Shown piece by piece: positions 10,301 through 19,969 of a stretch of DNA of 64,000 nt (position 1 is the stretch's first letter; each line of letters begins with the position of its first letter). The DNA lies in assembly GCA_039654915.1 (NCBI GenBank), contig CM077593.1, forward strand, positions 40,208,501-40,272,500. The letters are read 5' to 3'. This DNA comes from Aquilaria yunnanensis. Its lineage: Eukaryota; Streptophyta; Magnoliopsida; Malvales; Thymelaeaceae. A model generated the notes under the pieces. The model was not told the DNA's origin. It ran no database searches and was given only the letters and a program-made list of their open reading frames with translations. The position numbers and the translations under genes were made by a program.

Positions 10301-11922
10301 GAGACAGCGGCGATGGATTGAGTACATTAAAGACTATGATTGTTCGATCGAGTATTGTGCTGGTAAAGGGAACGTGGTAGCAGATGCTTTGAGTCGGAAG
10401 TACACAGGAGTGATCTTGTCCAAGGATCAGGCTACAGATTCTTCAGAAGGAACATTGAAGGATTGTTTCTTAGCTTTGCATGAATTATGGCAAAGTCGAG
10501 AAAAATCCTTAGTCTACGTTTTGGAGATTCAGACGGCTTGGTTAGCCAGAGTCAGAGAAGCTCAGTTGAAAGATCCATTGTTGAAGAAGATTTCAGGTGA
10601 AGCTAAGACTGGTGCTTTGAAGAAAGAGTTCAAGTACAAAGATGGAATATTACATTATGGTGATCGACTCTATGTGTCGAATGTTGAGGGACTTAGGCAG
10701 CAAGTCCTACAGGAGGCACATAGCAGCACATTGAGTATTCACCCTGGTGTTAGTAAGATGTATCAAGATCTGAAGACACATTTTTGGTGGCCAGGACTGA
10801 AGAGAGATGTACGAGGACATGTGGCAAAGTGTTTGACATGTCAGGTGGTGAAAGCTGAACACCAGAAACCAGCGGGCACACTTTATACCGATCAGAGTCA
10901 CCTATACATTGGAGAGGTTGGCTCAGTTATATCTCAGGGAGGTTGTGAGACTCCATGGGATACCGGATCAGATCATATCAGACAGAGATCCACGATTTAC
11001 ATCACGGTTTTGGAATGCTTTTCAGGAAGCATTGGGCAGTAAAGTTAGCCTCAGTACTGCTTTTCATCCGCAGACTGACGGACAGTCAGAGAGGGTGATT
11101 CAGACTTTGGAGGACATGCTACGCATGTGTGTCATTGATTTCAGAGGTGATTGGGATCAGCACTTACCACTGATCGAGTTTGCCTATAATAACAGTCATC
11201 AATCTGTTATTGGAATGGCGCCCTATGAAGCTTTGTATGGGAGACGATGTATGACACCTCATTGTTGGGCAGATCCAACAGACAGAGTGGTTATTGGACC
11301 TGAGATCATAGCTGACACTACAGCTAAGATTAAGTTGATTCAGCAGAGAATCAAAACAGCTAATGACAGACAGACTAAGTATGCAAACAGAAGAAGAAGA
11401 GAATTGAGTTTTGAGGTTGGTGACAAAGTACTTCTGAAAGTGTCGCCCATGAGAGGAGTTAGTCGTTTTGGACAGAGGGGCAAGTTAGCTCCAAGGTTCA
11501 TTGGACCGTATGAAGTGTTAGAGAAAGTTGGGAAAGTTGCTTATCGGTTGGCTTTACCGCCTAACCTTTCTCAAGTGCATAATGTGTTTCACGTTAGTTT
11601 ACTCAGGAAGTGCACAGTTGAGCCCGGACAGGTAGTAAATCCTTCAGTCATACCTATTCAGGAGGACTTGACTTATGAAGAGAAACCAGTTCAGATTTTG
11701 GATAGGCAAGTCAAGAAACTGCGGACTAAGTGGATTCCGATGGTTAAGATCCTTTGGTCTAACCATAGTGAGGAGGAAGCTACCTGGGAGACAGAGCAGG
11801 ATATGCTGAAAAGATATCCTGGTGTTTTTCCAGAGTTGCAACGGAATTTGGGGGACCAAATTCCAGAAGGAGGGGAGAATGTTACGGCCCTTCTAGAGGG
11901 AGGTAAGGACTTTAGAATTTAG
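7330..11922 (+). pseudogene. A2 Gag-Pol polyprotein, degraded
   Basis: The start is the ATG of MVDTRSG at 7330, the first ATG after the primer site in this frame. Domain order is gag, CCHC knuckle ([14 protein letters not shown], intact His), DTGA protease, RT (with IIDD in place of the FIDD seen in A3), RNase H, integrase and chromodomain. Breaks are: CGA to TGA at 8287-8289; a 1 bp deletion near 8674 just after the protease; TAG at 9756-9758 (shared with A1); and the 131 bp integrase deletion scarred at 10875-10883 (shared with A1). From about 10909 to 11922 the integrase end and chromodomain are open. The frame crosses the polypurine tract and ends 43 bp inside the LTR. Confidence 0.95.
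11865..11879 (+). promoter_or_regulatory. Polypurine tract of A2
   Basis: AGAAGGAGGGGAGAA abuts the LTR start at 11880. Confidence 0.9.
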
Positions 11923-14394
11923 TTTAGAAGTTTAATTTAAGTTTGCCTAGCAAGAATTAAGAAGTTTGCCAAAGTTCACTAAGTTCCGACAAGAATAAAG
12001 CTCTGAACTAAGTTCAGGGGCAAAATGGTAATTTTGCACCCTGAGTGGCCGGGACGAGTCCTGAGTGTTTTAAAATGAATTTTTAGTACTTAACTTTTAA
12101 CCTTAACTCAAACTCAACAAATAGACAAGAATTTAATCAAGAACTGTCAAGTTACAAAGATGGGGGACCTAATTGCACTTAACTTGAAACCTTGGTGATC
12201 TTGGTTGCTAAGTGAGGGTTTAAGAAGGGAAAGAGGGGGAGAAGCTACCATTAACACGTTCTTAAGCTTCCCTCACTCATTTCTCTCTCAAATTGAACTT
12301 GGAATCAAGTGATCTTGGTGTCAAGAGGCGCAATTAAGGATGTTCAAGCTTGGAGAAGTGATTTTCAAGCTTGAATCCATGTTTTTGAAGCTTGGAGAGG
12401 CATTTTTCTCCATCCCCTGTTTTTGAACGAGGTATGAGTTATGTTCTTGATTGAATTCGTGTTATTTGGTTGATTGGAAGCTTGGGTTTTGGTTGAAAGA
12501 TGTGTTTTTGATGTTTTAGAGCTTTGTTTTGGTTTGAATTTGTGTAGAACTTTGGAAGCTTGTTTGGAAGAGGAAGGGTTCGAATTCTTGCTTGTTCTTG
12601 GTGTTAAGGTAAGGGAGAAAGTGTTTTTAAGTTGTTGGATTGCTTTTGGATTAAAATGGATTGAGAAAGTTGAGTAATTTTTGGTTATGGTATGAAGAAA
12701 CGTTTTGGGAATTATGATGGACTAGCTATGTTCGAAGGATTGGTTTGATGCTTCTAATGCATCATAGTTTGGCTTTGATAGTTGGTTTTGTTCCTTGCAA
12801 CACGTACTTCATGTGTATGAAATTTGGTAACTTTTGATGCATGTTTTCTATATGTATTTGGTTGCCAAAGTTCGTAGCAGCAAACGGCCGAATTCTGCAT
12901 TTCTGCAGAATTGGCGACGCGGCGCCAATTGGCCCGAAAATTGGCGACGCGTCGCCAATTCAATTTTTCAGTCACAGAGCGTTTGTTCGCTGGCGACGCG
13001 TCGCCAATTCCTTTTTGCCTTTGGCGACGCGGCGCCAACACAAGAAAATGGGGGGTTTGACTTTTTGCTGCGTTGACCCGACCGAGACTACGGAAGGCTC
13101 GGAACGTGCCTAAGGGTCCGAGGATCCCGATGGTACTCCGAAACTTCCGAAAGTCCCACCGGAAGTATGAGTTTTCTTGAACTGTTTGAGGTAAGTAAGT
13201 TGCTTAGGCAACAAGTAAGGAAACAAATGTTGCAATTGAACTTAATTAGCTATCAATAGCTCAGGTGAGAGGTTTAGAACCCTCGTCGGCCTAGCCGTGC
13301 GGTAGCCACGAGGCCCCGAGGCGAAACCTTGTTCATCTAGTTTACATCAAAGAGGCCCTGCGGCCTAGTCTACAAGTCCCATCATAAATTCCCCTGCATA
13401 ACAATTAGGTGAGAGGTTCTATGTTTGAATGAGGCTTGCTAAGGTTCGCCCTTGAGCCATATGATAGGTTGCTAAGTGATAGCGCTTGGCCTATATGTCA
13501 GGTTGCTAAGTGATTGCGCTTGGCCTGTAAATGTGTCAGGTTGCTAAGTGATTGCACTTGGCCTGATACAGAGGACTACTTGAGGAGAGGTCTACCGGCC
13601 TAGTATATATATATATGACTAGTACCCTCATGCTGTGTGAGCTCGCAGCCAGAGTCCTAGTAATTTTTCTTGCAGGTACATCGAAGACCCTTACTGAGAA
13701 TGTTGAATTCTCACTCCCTGTTTGTTATGCAGAGTCTGGAGTAGCAGGACCAGATAATCACTGAGGATTATCACGGTAGTACCTTTATTTCTGTAAAGGT
13801 ACGGTAGTAGAGAAACTTTAAGTTTCTAGCCTGCTTAAGTGTTTAATTGGTCTGTTGGTTAGGCTGTGGTACTAACTTGCTTCTTCCTTTGGCTGCAGAG
13901 CCTAGTAGCACTTGGCACAGGACTTGTGAGACTCGCCACTGGGACAGGAGTCCAAAGTGGGAGCTAGGGTAAAAGATCTCAGCAAAGTCTTGTATTTTGA
14001 TACAGTACTTTATTTTGCCTCCAGTATTTATGTTATAAAGAGTCCTTGACTCAGGGGATTGTTCTCTGGGTGAGAGCATTAGTTACTTATGTATAAATGC
14101 TTTCACGAGCGGTGTATGTGTAGTTAATCACTCAAAGGTTGATTTTGATATGCTTTGGCATTTTTGTATTTATTTATATAGAATTTTACCTAGCCGGCTA
14201 AATGTCTAAATGATTAAATGTTTTATGGTTTTAATAAACCAAGTCAAAGCATAAGTGCATACATATTGCATTTCTAGGTTAATCAACTAGTAGCATTGGA
14301 TTTAATCCACACACATAACCAGCTAGCCAATTACAATCCACCGTGAGACAAACACTCACAGAGTATCCCGAGCAGGGGCACGGGGATCGTGCCA
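11880..14394 (+). repeat. 3' LTR of A2 and of the array (2515 bp)
   Basis: It runs from TGTTACGGCC to GATCGTGCCA, with the same length and internal landmarks as 4672-7186 (offset 7208). It joins family B integrase sequence at 14395 with no primer site, which shows it is the right end of the inserted array. Confidence 0.95.
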
Positions 14395-15145
14395 AGAACC
14401 ACTAGCAACAATCTCGGAAAAAGAAGTGCAGAAGTTCGTATGGAAGAACATCGTATGCAGATTTGGCATACCGAGGGTACTAGTAGCTGATAATGGATCC
14501 CAGTTCATAGACAAAGGATTCCAGGAATTCATCAGCGACCTCGGAATAAAGATGCACTTCGCCCCAGTATCTCACCCCCAAAGCAATGGGCAGGTGGAAG
14601 TATCAAACAGGACCATAAAAGATGGCCTGAAAAAGAGACTTGGGGAAGCCAAGGGGAAATGGCCAGGAGAACTCCAAAGTGTATTGTGGAGCTACCGAAC
14701 GACGCCACGAAGAGCCACAGGGGAAACTCCCTTCTCACTCGTCTTCGGAACAGAGGCCATCATACCAATAGAGATAGTTCAGCCTTCAATACGGGTGCAA
14801 GTATTTGATGAAGGAGGAAACGACCTCGGTCTGAGAACTAAGCTCGACCTTGTGGCCGAACACAGAGAAATAGCCGAGCTGAGAAGAAAAGCTTTCTAGC
14901 AAAGAGTGGCCGCGGCTATCAACTTAAAAGCCAGGCCGAAAGAAATCAAAAAAGGAGACCTCGTTCTCCGAAAGGCCGACTTTGCACCCCGAAGGCCATC
15001 TCACGGAGTACTTCGCGCAAATTGGGAAGGACCTTATCTGGTTCTCGCCGAAGTACGAAAAGGCGTGTACAAGCTTGGCGACGCCGAAGGCGTAGAATTG
15101 AAAAACACTTGGCATTCAGACGCCTTGAAAAAATTCTACGCCTAA
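14395..15145 (+). pseudogene. B1 pol 3' end: integrase core and C-terminal domain
   Basis: The sequence matches B2 from about residue 1590 to the end. It includes the second catalytic Asp (VADNGSQF) and Glu (GQVEVSN) of the DDE triad, and ends with KKFYA. The part with the zinc-binding region and first Asp was separated by the A array. CAG has become TAG at 14897-14899, leaving two open stretches (14426-14899 and 14906-15145). Both truncation and stop make it non-functional. Confidence 0.95.
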
Positions 15146-15303
15146 GGTTGAGCGGAAGAGATATATTGTACAAGAAATATTCTAAGTACAGGATGGTCCG
15201 GAGAAGAATGGTCTTGAGAAAATTTTTAAGTATACCAAATTGTCCAGGACAAAATTCCGCGAAGGTGCTCACCACGAAAAAAGCAGATGTGACTTCCCGA
15301 AGT

Positions 15304-15784
15304 CCCTTGAGCCACTATGCTCGGGAAAAATGGGAAACAAAAATCTTGCAAAAGTACTCGGCATAATCAGTGCAGAGAAAATTTCCCGAACACCCTTGAG
15401 CGAACATGCTCGGGAAAAAGGGAAAGCAAGAATCTCGCAAAAGTACACGCCAAAACAAAAGCAGAGGTAATTTCCGAACACCCTTGAGCGAACGTGCTCG
15501 GGAAAAAGGGAAATGAGCAATCTCGTGAAAATTTTCCTAAGTCCCTTGAGCAAATATGCTCGGGACAATAGGAAGACAGAAAAATTTGGCTGAAGGTTTT
15601 CCGAAGTCCCTTGAGCGAACATGTTCGGGATAAAAGGTAACAAAAAGCCTGCAAAAGACTTAGCCAAATTTTTACAAACTTTCCAGAAAGTCTCTTGAGC
15701 GAGCACGCTCGGGACAAAGAAAGGTAAAAAGTTTCTTTGGTTGCAGGTTTTCTGAAAGTCTCTTGAGCAAACGTGTTCGGGACA
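15304..15784. repeat. B1 3' region tandem repeats with hairpin core (7 units)
   Basis: A core like CCCTTGAGCGAACATGCTCG (GAGC and GCTC arms can pair) recurs at 15304, 15393, 15481, 15543, 15608, 15692 and 15760, at 62-89 bp spacing. It lies between the pol stop and the end of the antisense gene. Short frames through it on either strand are repeat artefacts. The rest of 15146-15912 shows nothing else. Confidence 0.85.
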
Positions 15785-15912
15785 GTGGAAATGAAGAAAC
15801 TTGCAAGAAAGGACTTAGCCAAAAGATTGTTCATTTAGAGCAAATCGCCTTACAAAAGAAGTGCCCAAAGAAGGAGCACAAAGGAGAAACATAAGAGGAG
15901 CCCTAAAGCAAA

Positions 15913-18262
15913 CTAGGGAGAGGCGGGCGGACGAAGACCAGGAAGCTTCAGATGCTCGACCTTGGACCACTGCCACCGAGGTCCCTCAGGAATATTTAGG
16001 CCCTCCAGAAAAGAGAGGTCCAAATCTGGGAACCTCTGCAGGACTTGGTGCCGAGCAAGGCAGAAGCCGTCCTGAAAGGTGACCTTGGCCATCTGATCAG
16101 AAGTATGTTTTTGAACGCCAAGGACATTGAGGTCGTCCCTCAGCTCAGCAATCTCCTCCTCCAGCTCGCTTATCCCCAGCGTCTCTTCGGACTCCTTCTT
16201 CAGAGCCTCGACCTCGGCTCGGAGAGCGTTGTTCTCATCCGTCAACCCCGCCGCAAAACTGTCAGAAACAGCCTTGTCCTTGACAAGATCTCCGTTGGCG
16301 GCAAGCAGCCCCTTTACTTGGTCGCCGAGGTCGGCAATCTTCCGGGAGGAGTCCTTTTCAAGTTCCTCTCTCTTCTTCGAGAACTCCTCCCGAACGGCGG
16401 CGATTTGCTGAGAACAATCTGCTGCCAGCTGCTGGTTGCTGGCAACCAGGTTCGCAAGCGAAGCCTTTGCTTCACTGAGTTCCCGCGAAGTCGCATCCTT
16501 GGAGGCAGCCTCTCTGGCCACCCGAACTCGGAGGTAACCAGCGTACTCCAGCAGCTACGGCAAGGCAAAAGTCCAGGTTAGTACAAGTCTAAACACTTAG
16601 AAAATTGAGGAAAAAGAGTGTAAAGACTATACCTGAGCAGCGTGCTCGGTGACTTTCGCGGCGAGGGTAAGATCCCTCGGGTGAGCCGCCGCAATGGCCC
16701 GGAAGGAGGCGTCAGTGGTCATACCCTTCCAAATCTCCTTTGTGATCTTCGGACAATCGTCGGAGAACAAATTCATATCCTCCGTGATTGTCCAAAAGGG
16801 CTCCAAGGGGATCTTCCCCTCAGGGATTGTGGCATCGCGCAGGGCCCGTTTCCTCTCATGAATGGCCCTCCAGCCAGCAGTAAGAGGCTCCCCTGAAAGT
16901 GAGAAGGAAGTTAGGAGCAGAAGAAAAATTCGTGAAAAGCAAAGGAGCTGAACTTCGCTTGAAGGCATACCTGGAGGAACCTCGGAGACAGTGTCCTCGG
17001 GATCCTCGGGCCCCTCGGAAGAAAGACCCTTGCCCTTCTGCCAGTACCACTCCTCGGCAGTGGGTACTTCTACCACTACAGTGTTTCTGGGGGCCTCGAG
17101 GTCGAGAGGAGGCGCCTCGGCGGAAGTAGCGGGGACCTCGGCCGGTGGAATTTCAACAAGGCCAGCCTCTTCGCCAGCTTCTTCTTCCGAAAGCCCTGGC
17201 TGAGGAGGCTGGATAGCCTTCCTGGCTCGCTTCGCCGAGGGCCCCGCCCCTGTCGTCTTCCTTCTTCGGGAAGGCGCCTTCTTTGTCTGCTCCCCCTTCT
17301 CCACTTGGCCAGAAAAGAGGGCCTTGTAATAGGCGGCAGCCCCATCGCCCATCTCTGAAAAAGAGAAGAAATATCAGCGTAAGTCCGAGGAAAAAATATA
17401 AAGGGGTGGAAGATTACTCACTTTCGGCAAAAGAGTCGAAAGAAGTCTCCCCCTTAAGGAGCTTGACCAGCCAGGAATCCTTCCCGGCGATGGCGGGAGC
17501 GGGCATATTGAGGTCAGTCACGTGCTCCTTAACCACCTTCAGCTCCCGAAGGACTTCTTCGGTCATCAACCTCCAGTTGATAGGAAAGGGGTAAAGAGCA
17601 CGAGGAGAGACCTCGGGAGCCCAGTCAGCGACTGCCCGAATGCGGGCGTCGAAATCCGCGAACACGGAAGCCAACGGTGGGGTCAGCAGCATCCTCGGAT
17701 CAATGACGTCTGCGTTTAGCACTCCCTGAGCCCATCTGGTCGGGACACCAGACCAGTTCTTATCCACCTTCAGGAAAAAGAACTTAGGCTGCCACCCCCG
17801 CCAGCTATCCTTCGTGTCGAAGGTGAAGGTGAATTTTTTGCTCCCGGATCCCCGAGGTAGCAGGAAATAGAAGCCACCCTTCGGGACCACGTAGAGCTTG
17901 TAATACTGCATGAAAATGATGAAGTGGGGCTCTATCCCGAACACGCCACACATGCAGAGGAAGGCGTTAAAATAGCAGTACGCGTTCGGGGGAAGCTGGT
18001 TCACAGCAATGCCATGGAATTGGCAGAACTCGCAAACCACCTTCGGGGGAGGATACTGAAGACCGGCCTTCAGTTGGGCTCGGAAGACGGTAACCTCGTC
18101 GCCGCGGTTTGAAAAAGCAAAATGGCTAGAGCGAGGCAGCCTGGACACAGCGTAAGAGGGAAGAAAGAATATTTTCTTCCACCTCTCTAGTTTTTCGGGG
18201 GTGGTACAGCAAGGATGGGCCAGAAGAGGTTTCCAGCTCTCGGGGACAGGCATCGTAGACAT
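15913..18262 (-). CDS. B1 antisense gene, four exons, 708 aa, open throughout
   Basis: Exons on the minus strand are 18262-17422, 17354-16971, 16892-16633 and 16554-15913; every intron is GT-AG and the joined frame has no stop. Exon 1 (residues 1-280, MSTMPVPESWKPLL) resembles the plant 'putative gypsy type transposon' (Transposase_28) domain known from antisense ORFs of Tat-type elements such as Grande. Exon 2 is low-complexity and acidic, with basic clusters near residues 305-327 that could be a nuclear signal. Exon 4 has a long Glu/Lys/Ala-rich coiled coil (about 515-640). Intron 2 is 78 bp and in frame, so retaining it would also stay open. No enzymatic motif is visible and the function is unknown. 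Splicing is inferred from sites and frame, not shown. Confidence 0.8.
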
Positions 18263-19090
18263 GAAAAAGAGTTTGAGATGGAAAAGAAAATAGTTTCCAG
18301 AAAAAACTCAGAAGACAAGTTTGGAAAAAAAGAACAGTTTTCCAGAAAAACTCAGAAAAACAGAGGAATCAGAGTACTTTGGAAATCAAAACCCACCAAA
18401 AGATTTGCCTGAGGACGCCGTCGTGAAAGTTGGTAGGAAAAGCTCTGATTAAAGAAGCTCCGCCACAGAAAGCAAGATAAAACGCAAGAACAGAGGGCAA
18501 AGCAGAATGAGACCAGAAAAACAGTAAGTGGGACTTATGATAGGATGGGCTATTTATAGGCCAAAGGTGGGTAGCCGAAAAGAAATCATAAGTACCCATT
18601 GGAGGCGAACCGTCGCCGTAACTGCCCACTGCACCCGAAAAGGTGCGCCCTCTGTAAATGACGCGTTTCTCTTCCAATGGCAAGAAGCCGCGTGTCAACC
18701 GCTGCGCAGAAATAGGGGACGTGCCTCCCCAAACGTCCCTGGAAAACCGGGACACACCTCCTGATTGGGACACGTCATTTGACATCCCTGAAAAGTGGAG
18801 ACGCGCCGCTCAGTCTGACACGCTTGGCCATCAGACCTGCAGAAATAAAAAGCAGGCCACCTCGAGGACACCAAGAGACAGGCTATGGCTGAACAGCCCA
18901 TGACTTTTGGGCAAGAAGTGTATCTTCGGTACAGGCTTTGCCTCGGAGACACCAAAGAATAGGCCAAGGCCGAACAGCCCAGATCCTTGGGCAAAAGGTG
19001 CGACCTCGGAACAGGTTATGCTTCCAAACAAGACTCCCAACGACAACCTTGGAAAGAGATGCAAACCGAAGTCTTCACTTCGGGTTTCCG
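18263..19090 (-). other. B1 region between antisense gene and 3' LTR (antisense leader and promoter)
   Basis: There is no convincing coding frame here. On the minus strand it carries the TATA/CCAAT promoter and a 5' leader of roughly 0.25 kb for the antisense gene. For the sense element it is the far 3' untranslated region. Confidence 0.6.
18551..18602 (-). promoter_or_regulatory. Candidate promoter of the B1 antisense gene
   Basis: On the minus strand TATAAATA (18558-18551) lies about 290 bp upstream of the antisense ATG, with CCAAT (18602-18598) 40 bp further upstream. The same TATA box and spacing occur in B2 and B3. Confidence 0.65.
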
Positions 19091-19102
19091 GAGGGGGGCA
19101 TG
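19091..19102 (+). promoter_or_regulatory. Polypurine tract of B1
   Basis: GAGGGGGGCATG directly precedes the LTR start TGATAGCC; B2 and B3 have the same tract. Confidence 0.85.
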
Positions 19103-19969
19103 TGATAGCCAAAGGCTATCGCCTCAATCTGGCCGAACACCCTGCCACAACAATGGCCAGAAGAACTGGCGCTTCCCGGGAACAGGTGGAATCATGCACC
19201 TCGGGAGATAGCCGGAGAGCTCCGAGCCTCGGCACGCCAGTAAAACTTGAGGACTCCATTCGCCCCCCAAGGTTGTGAACAGCGCGCCTTCGGAAAAGTG
19301 GCACCAGACATTGCTGCCCGAACATGATATCCCCGAAGGCGGAACCCCCTGGAACTGGGAACCCCCGAACTGAGGGTATGCTTCCCGAAGAGGCTCTGTC
19401 CGAACTAGAGGACGACCTCGCCCAGGGACCTCGGGAGTACGGCAGGAGCATTTATGGAAGGATTTAAGGAAGCCTCTGACACGTCCCACCACAGACGTAA
19501 AAAGCCGCCCTGACGCGCAGACGCCATCAGAATCACATCATGGCCCGTCTCAGCACAAGGCTCGAGGCGAGCTGGTTACCAACTATCTGTCCCCTACGCC
19601 CAGAAGTTCAGGAGCATCCGACCGCACACGTGTCATGATCTGAACGGGCTAGGTATTCCTATATATACAGGAAATAAATACTTGACCGGAGGTTGGTAGG
19701 CCGGAGAGACAGCTCCCACACTCTGAGAAAATACCAGGCGAGACTTTTCTGCCTTTCTCTTTGAGCTAGCGACTTCCTCCTTTTTCCGGCCACCACTGAC
19801 TTGGGCGTCGGAGGCTCCCCCCCCGGAAAAACACTCCGGGGGCCTCCTAACCCTGTTTACCAGCTTTTCAGGTACTCTCCTTGAGGCGACCCACCTTCCA
19901 GGCGTTCTTCCTCCTAGAAGTCTCCTCAACAGTCATCATGACTCAAAACGATGAGGCCCCAGGCCATCA
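19103..19969 (+). repeat. 3' LTR of B1 (867 bp)
   Basis: It runs from TGATAGCCAAAGG to AGGCCATCA. The left tip is an inverted repeat, GATAGCC-AAA-GGCTATC. A G-box CACGTG (19627-19632) lies 28 bp upstream of TATATATA (19660-19667). Near the right end an ATG at 19938 corresponds to the Gag-Pol start in B2; here it reads into the family C antisense gene. Confidence 0.95.

Larger units (their letters stand above)
1..14394 (+). mobile_element. Tandem array of family A (Tekay-like Ty3/gypsy) elements: A1 internal - LTR - A2 internal - LTR
   Basis: Two consecutive internal regions share the middle LTR. Apart from the solo-LTR insertion in A1, A1 bases from 2653 align with A2 bases from 9861 at a constant offset of 7208 with no net indel, so the repeat unit is 7208 bp (2515 bp LTR plus 4693 bp internal). 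The 5' LTR and the 5' part of A1 lie left of the window. The right boundary at 14394 drops directly into family B integrase sequence; the next five bases, AGAAC (14395-14399), should be repeated at the unseen left end. Lineage call rests on the RT motifs, a C-terminal chromodomain and the TGGTATCAGAGC primer site. Confidence 0.9.
14395..19969 (+). mobile_element. B1: 3' part of a family B (Tat-lineage Ty3/gypsy) element
   Basis: It holds the end of integrase, a tandem-repeat 3' region, the antisense gene, a polypurine tract and the 3' LTR. Its 5' part must lie left of the A array, outside the window. B1 inserted into the antisense gene of family C: the bases after its LTR, CCCAT (19970-19974), are the expected target duplication, whose partner is unseen. 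Confidence 0.9.

Noticed and set aside
15304..15784. CRISPR-like spaced repeats
   Set aside because: Unit spacing is irregular (62-89 bp), spacers are themselves related, the host is a plant genome and no cas gene is present.
15269..15834. Minus-strand frames of about 150 residues over the B 3' repeats
   Set aside because: Repeat-derived; the same unit is translated again and again (ARSLKGV-like pattern), and the matching plus-strand frames are equally open.
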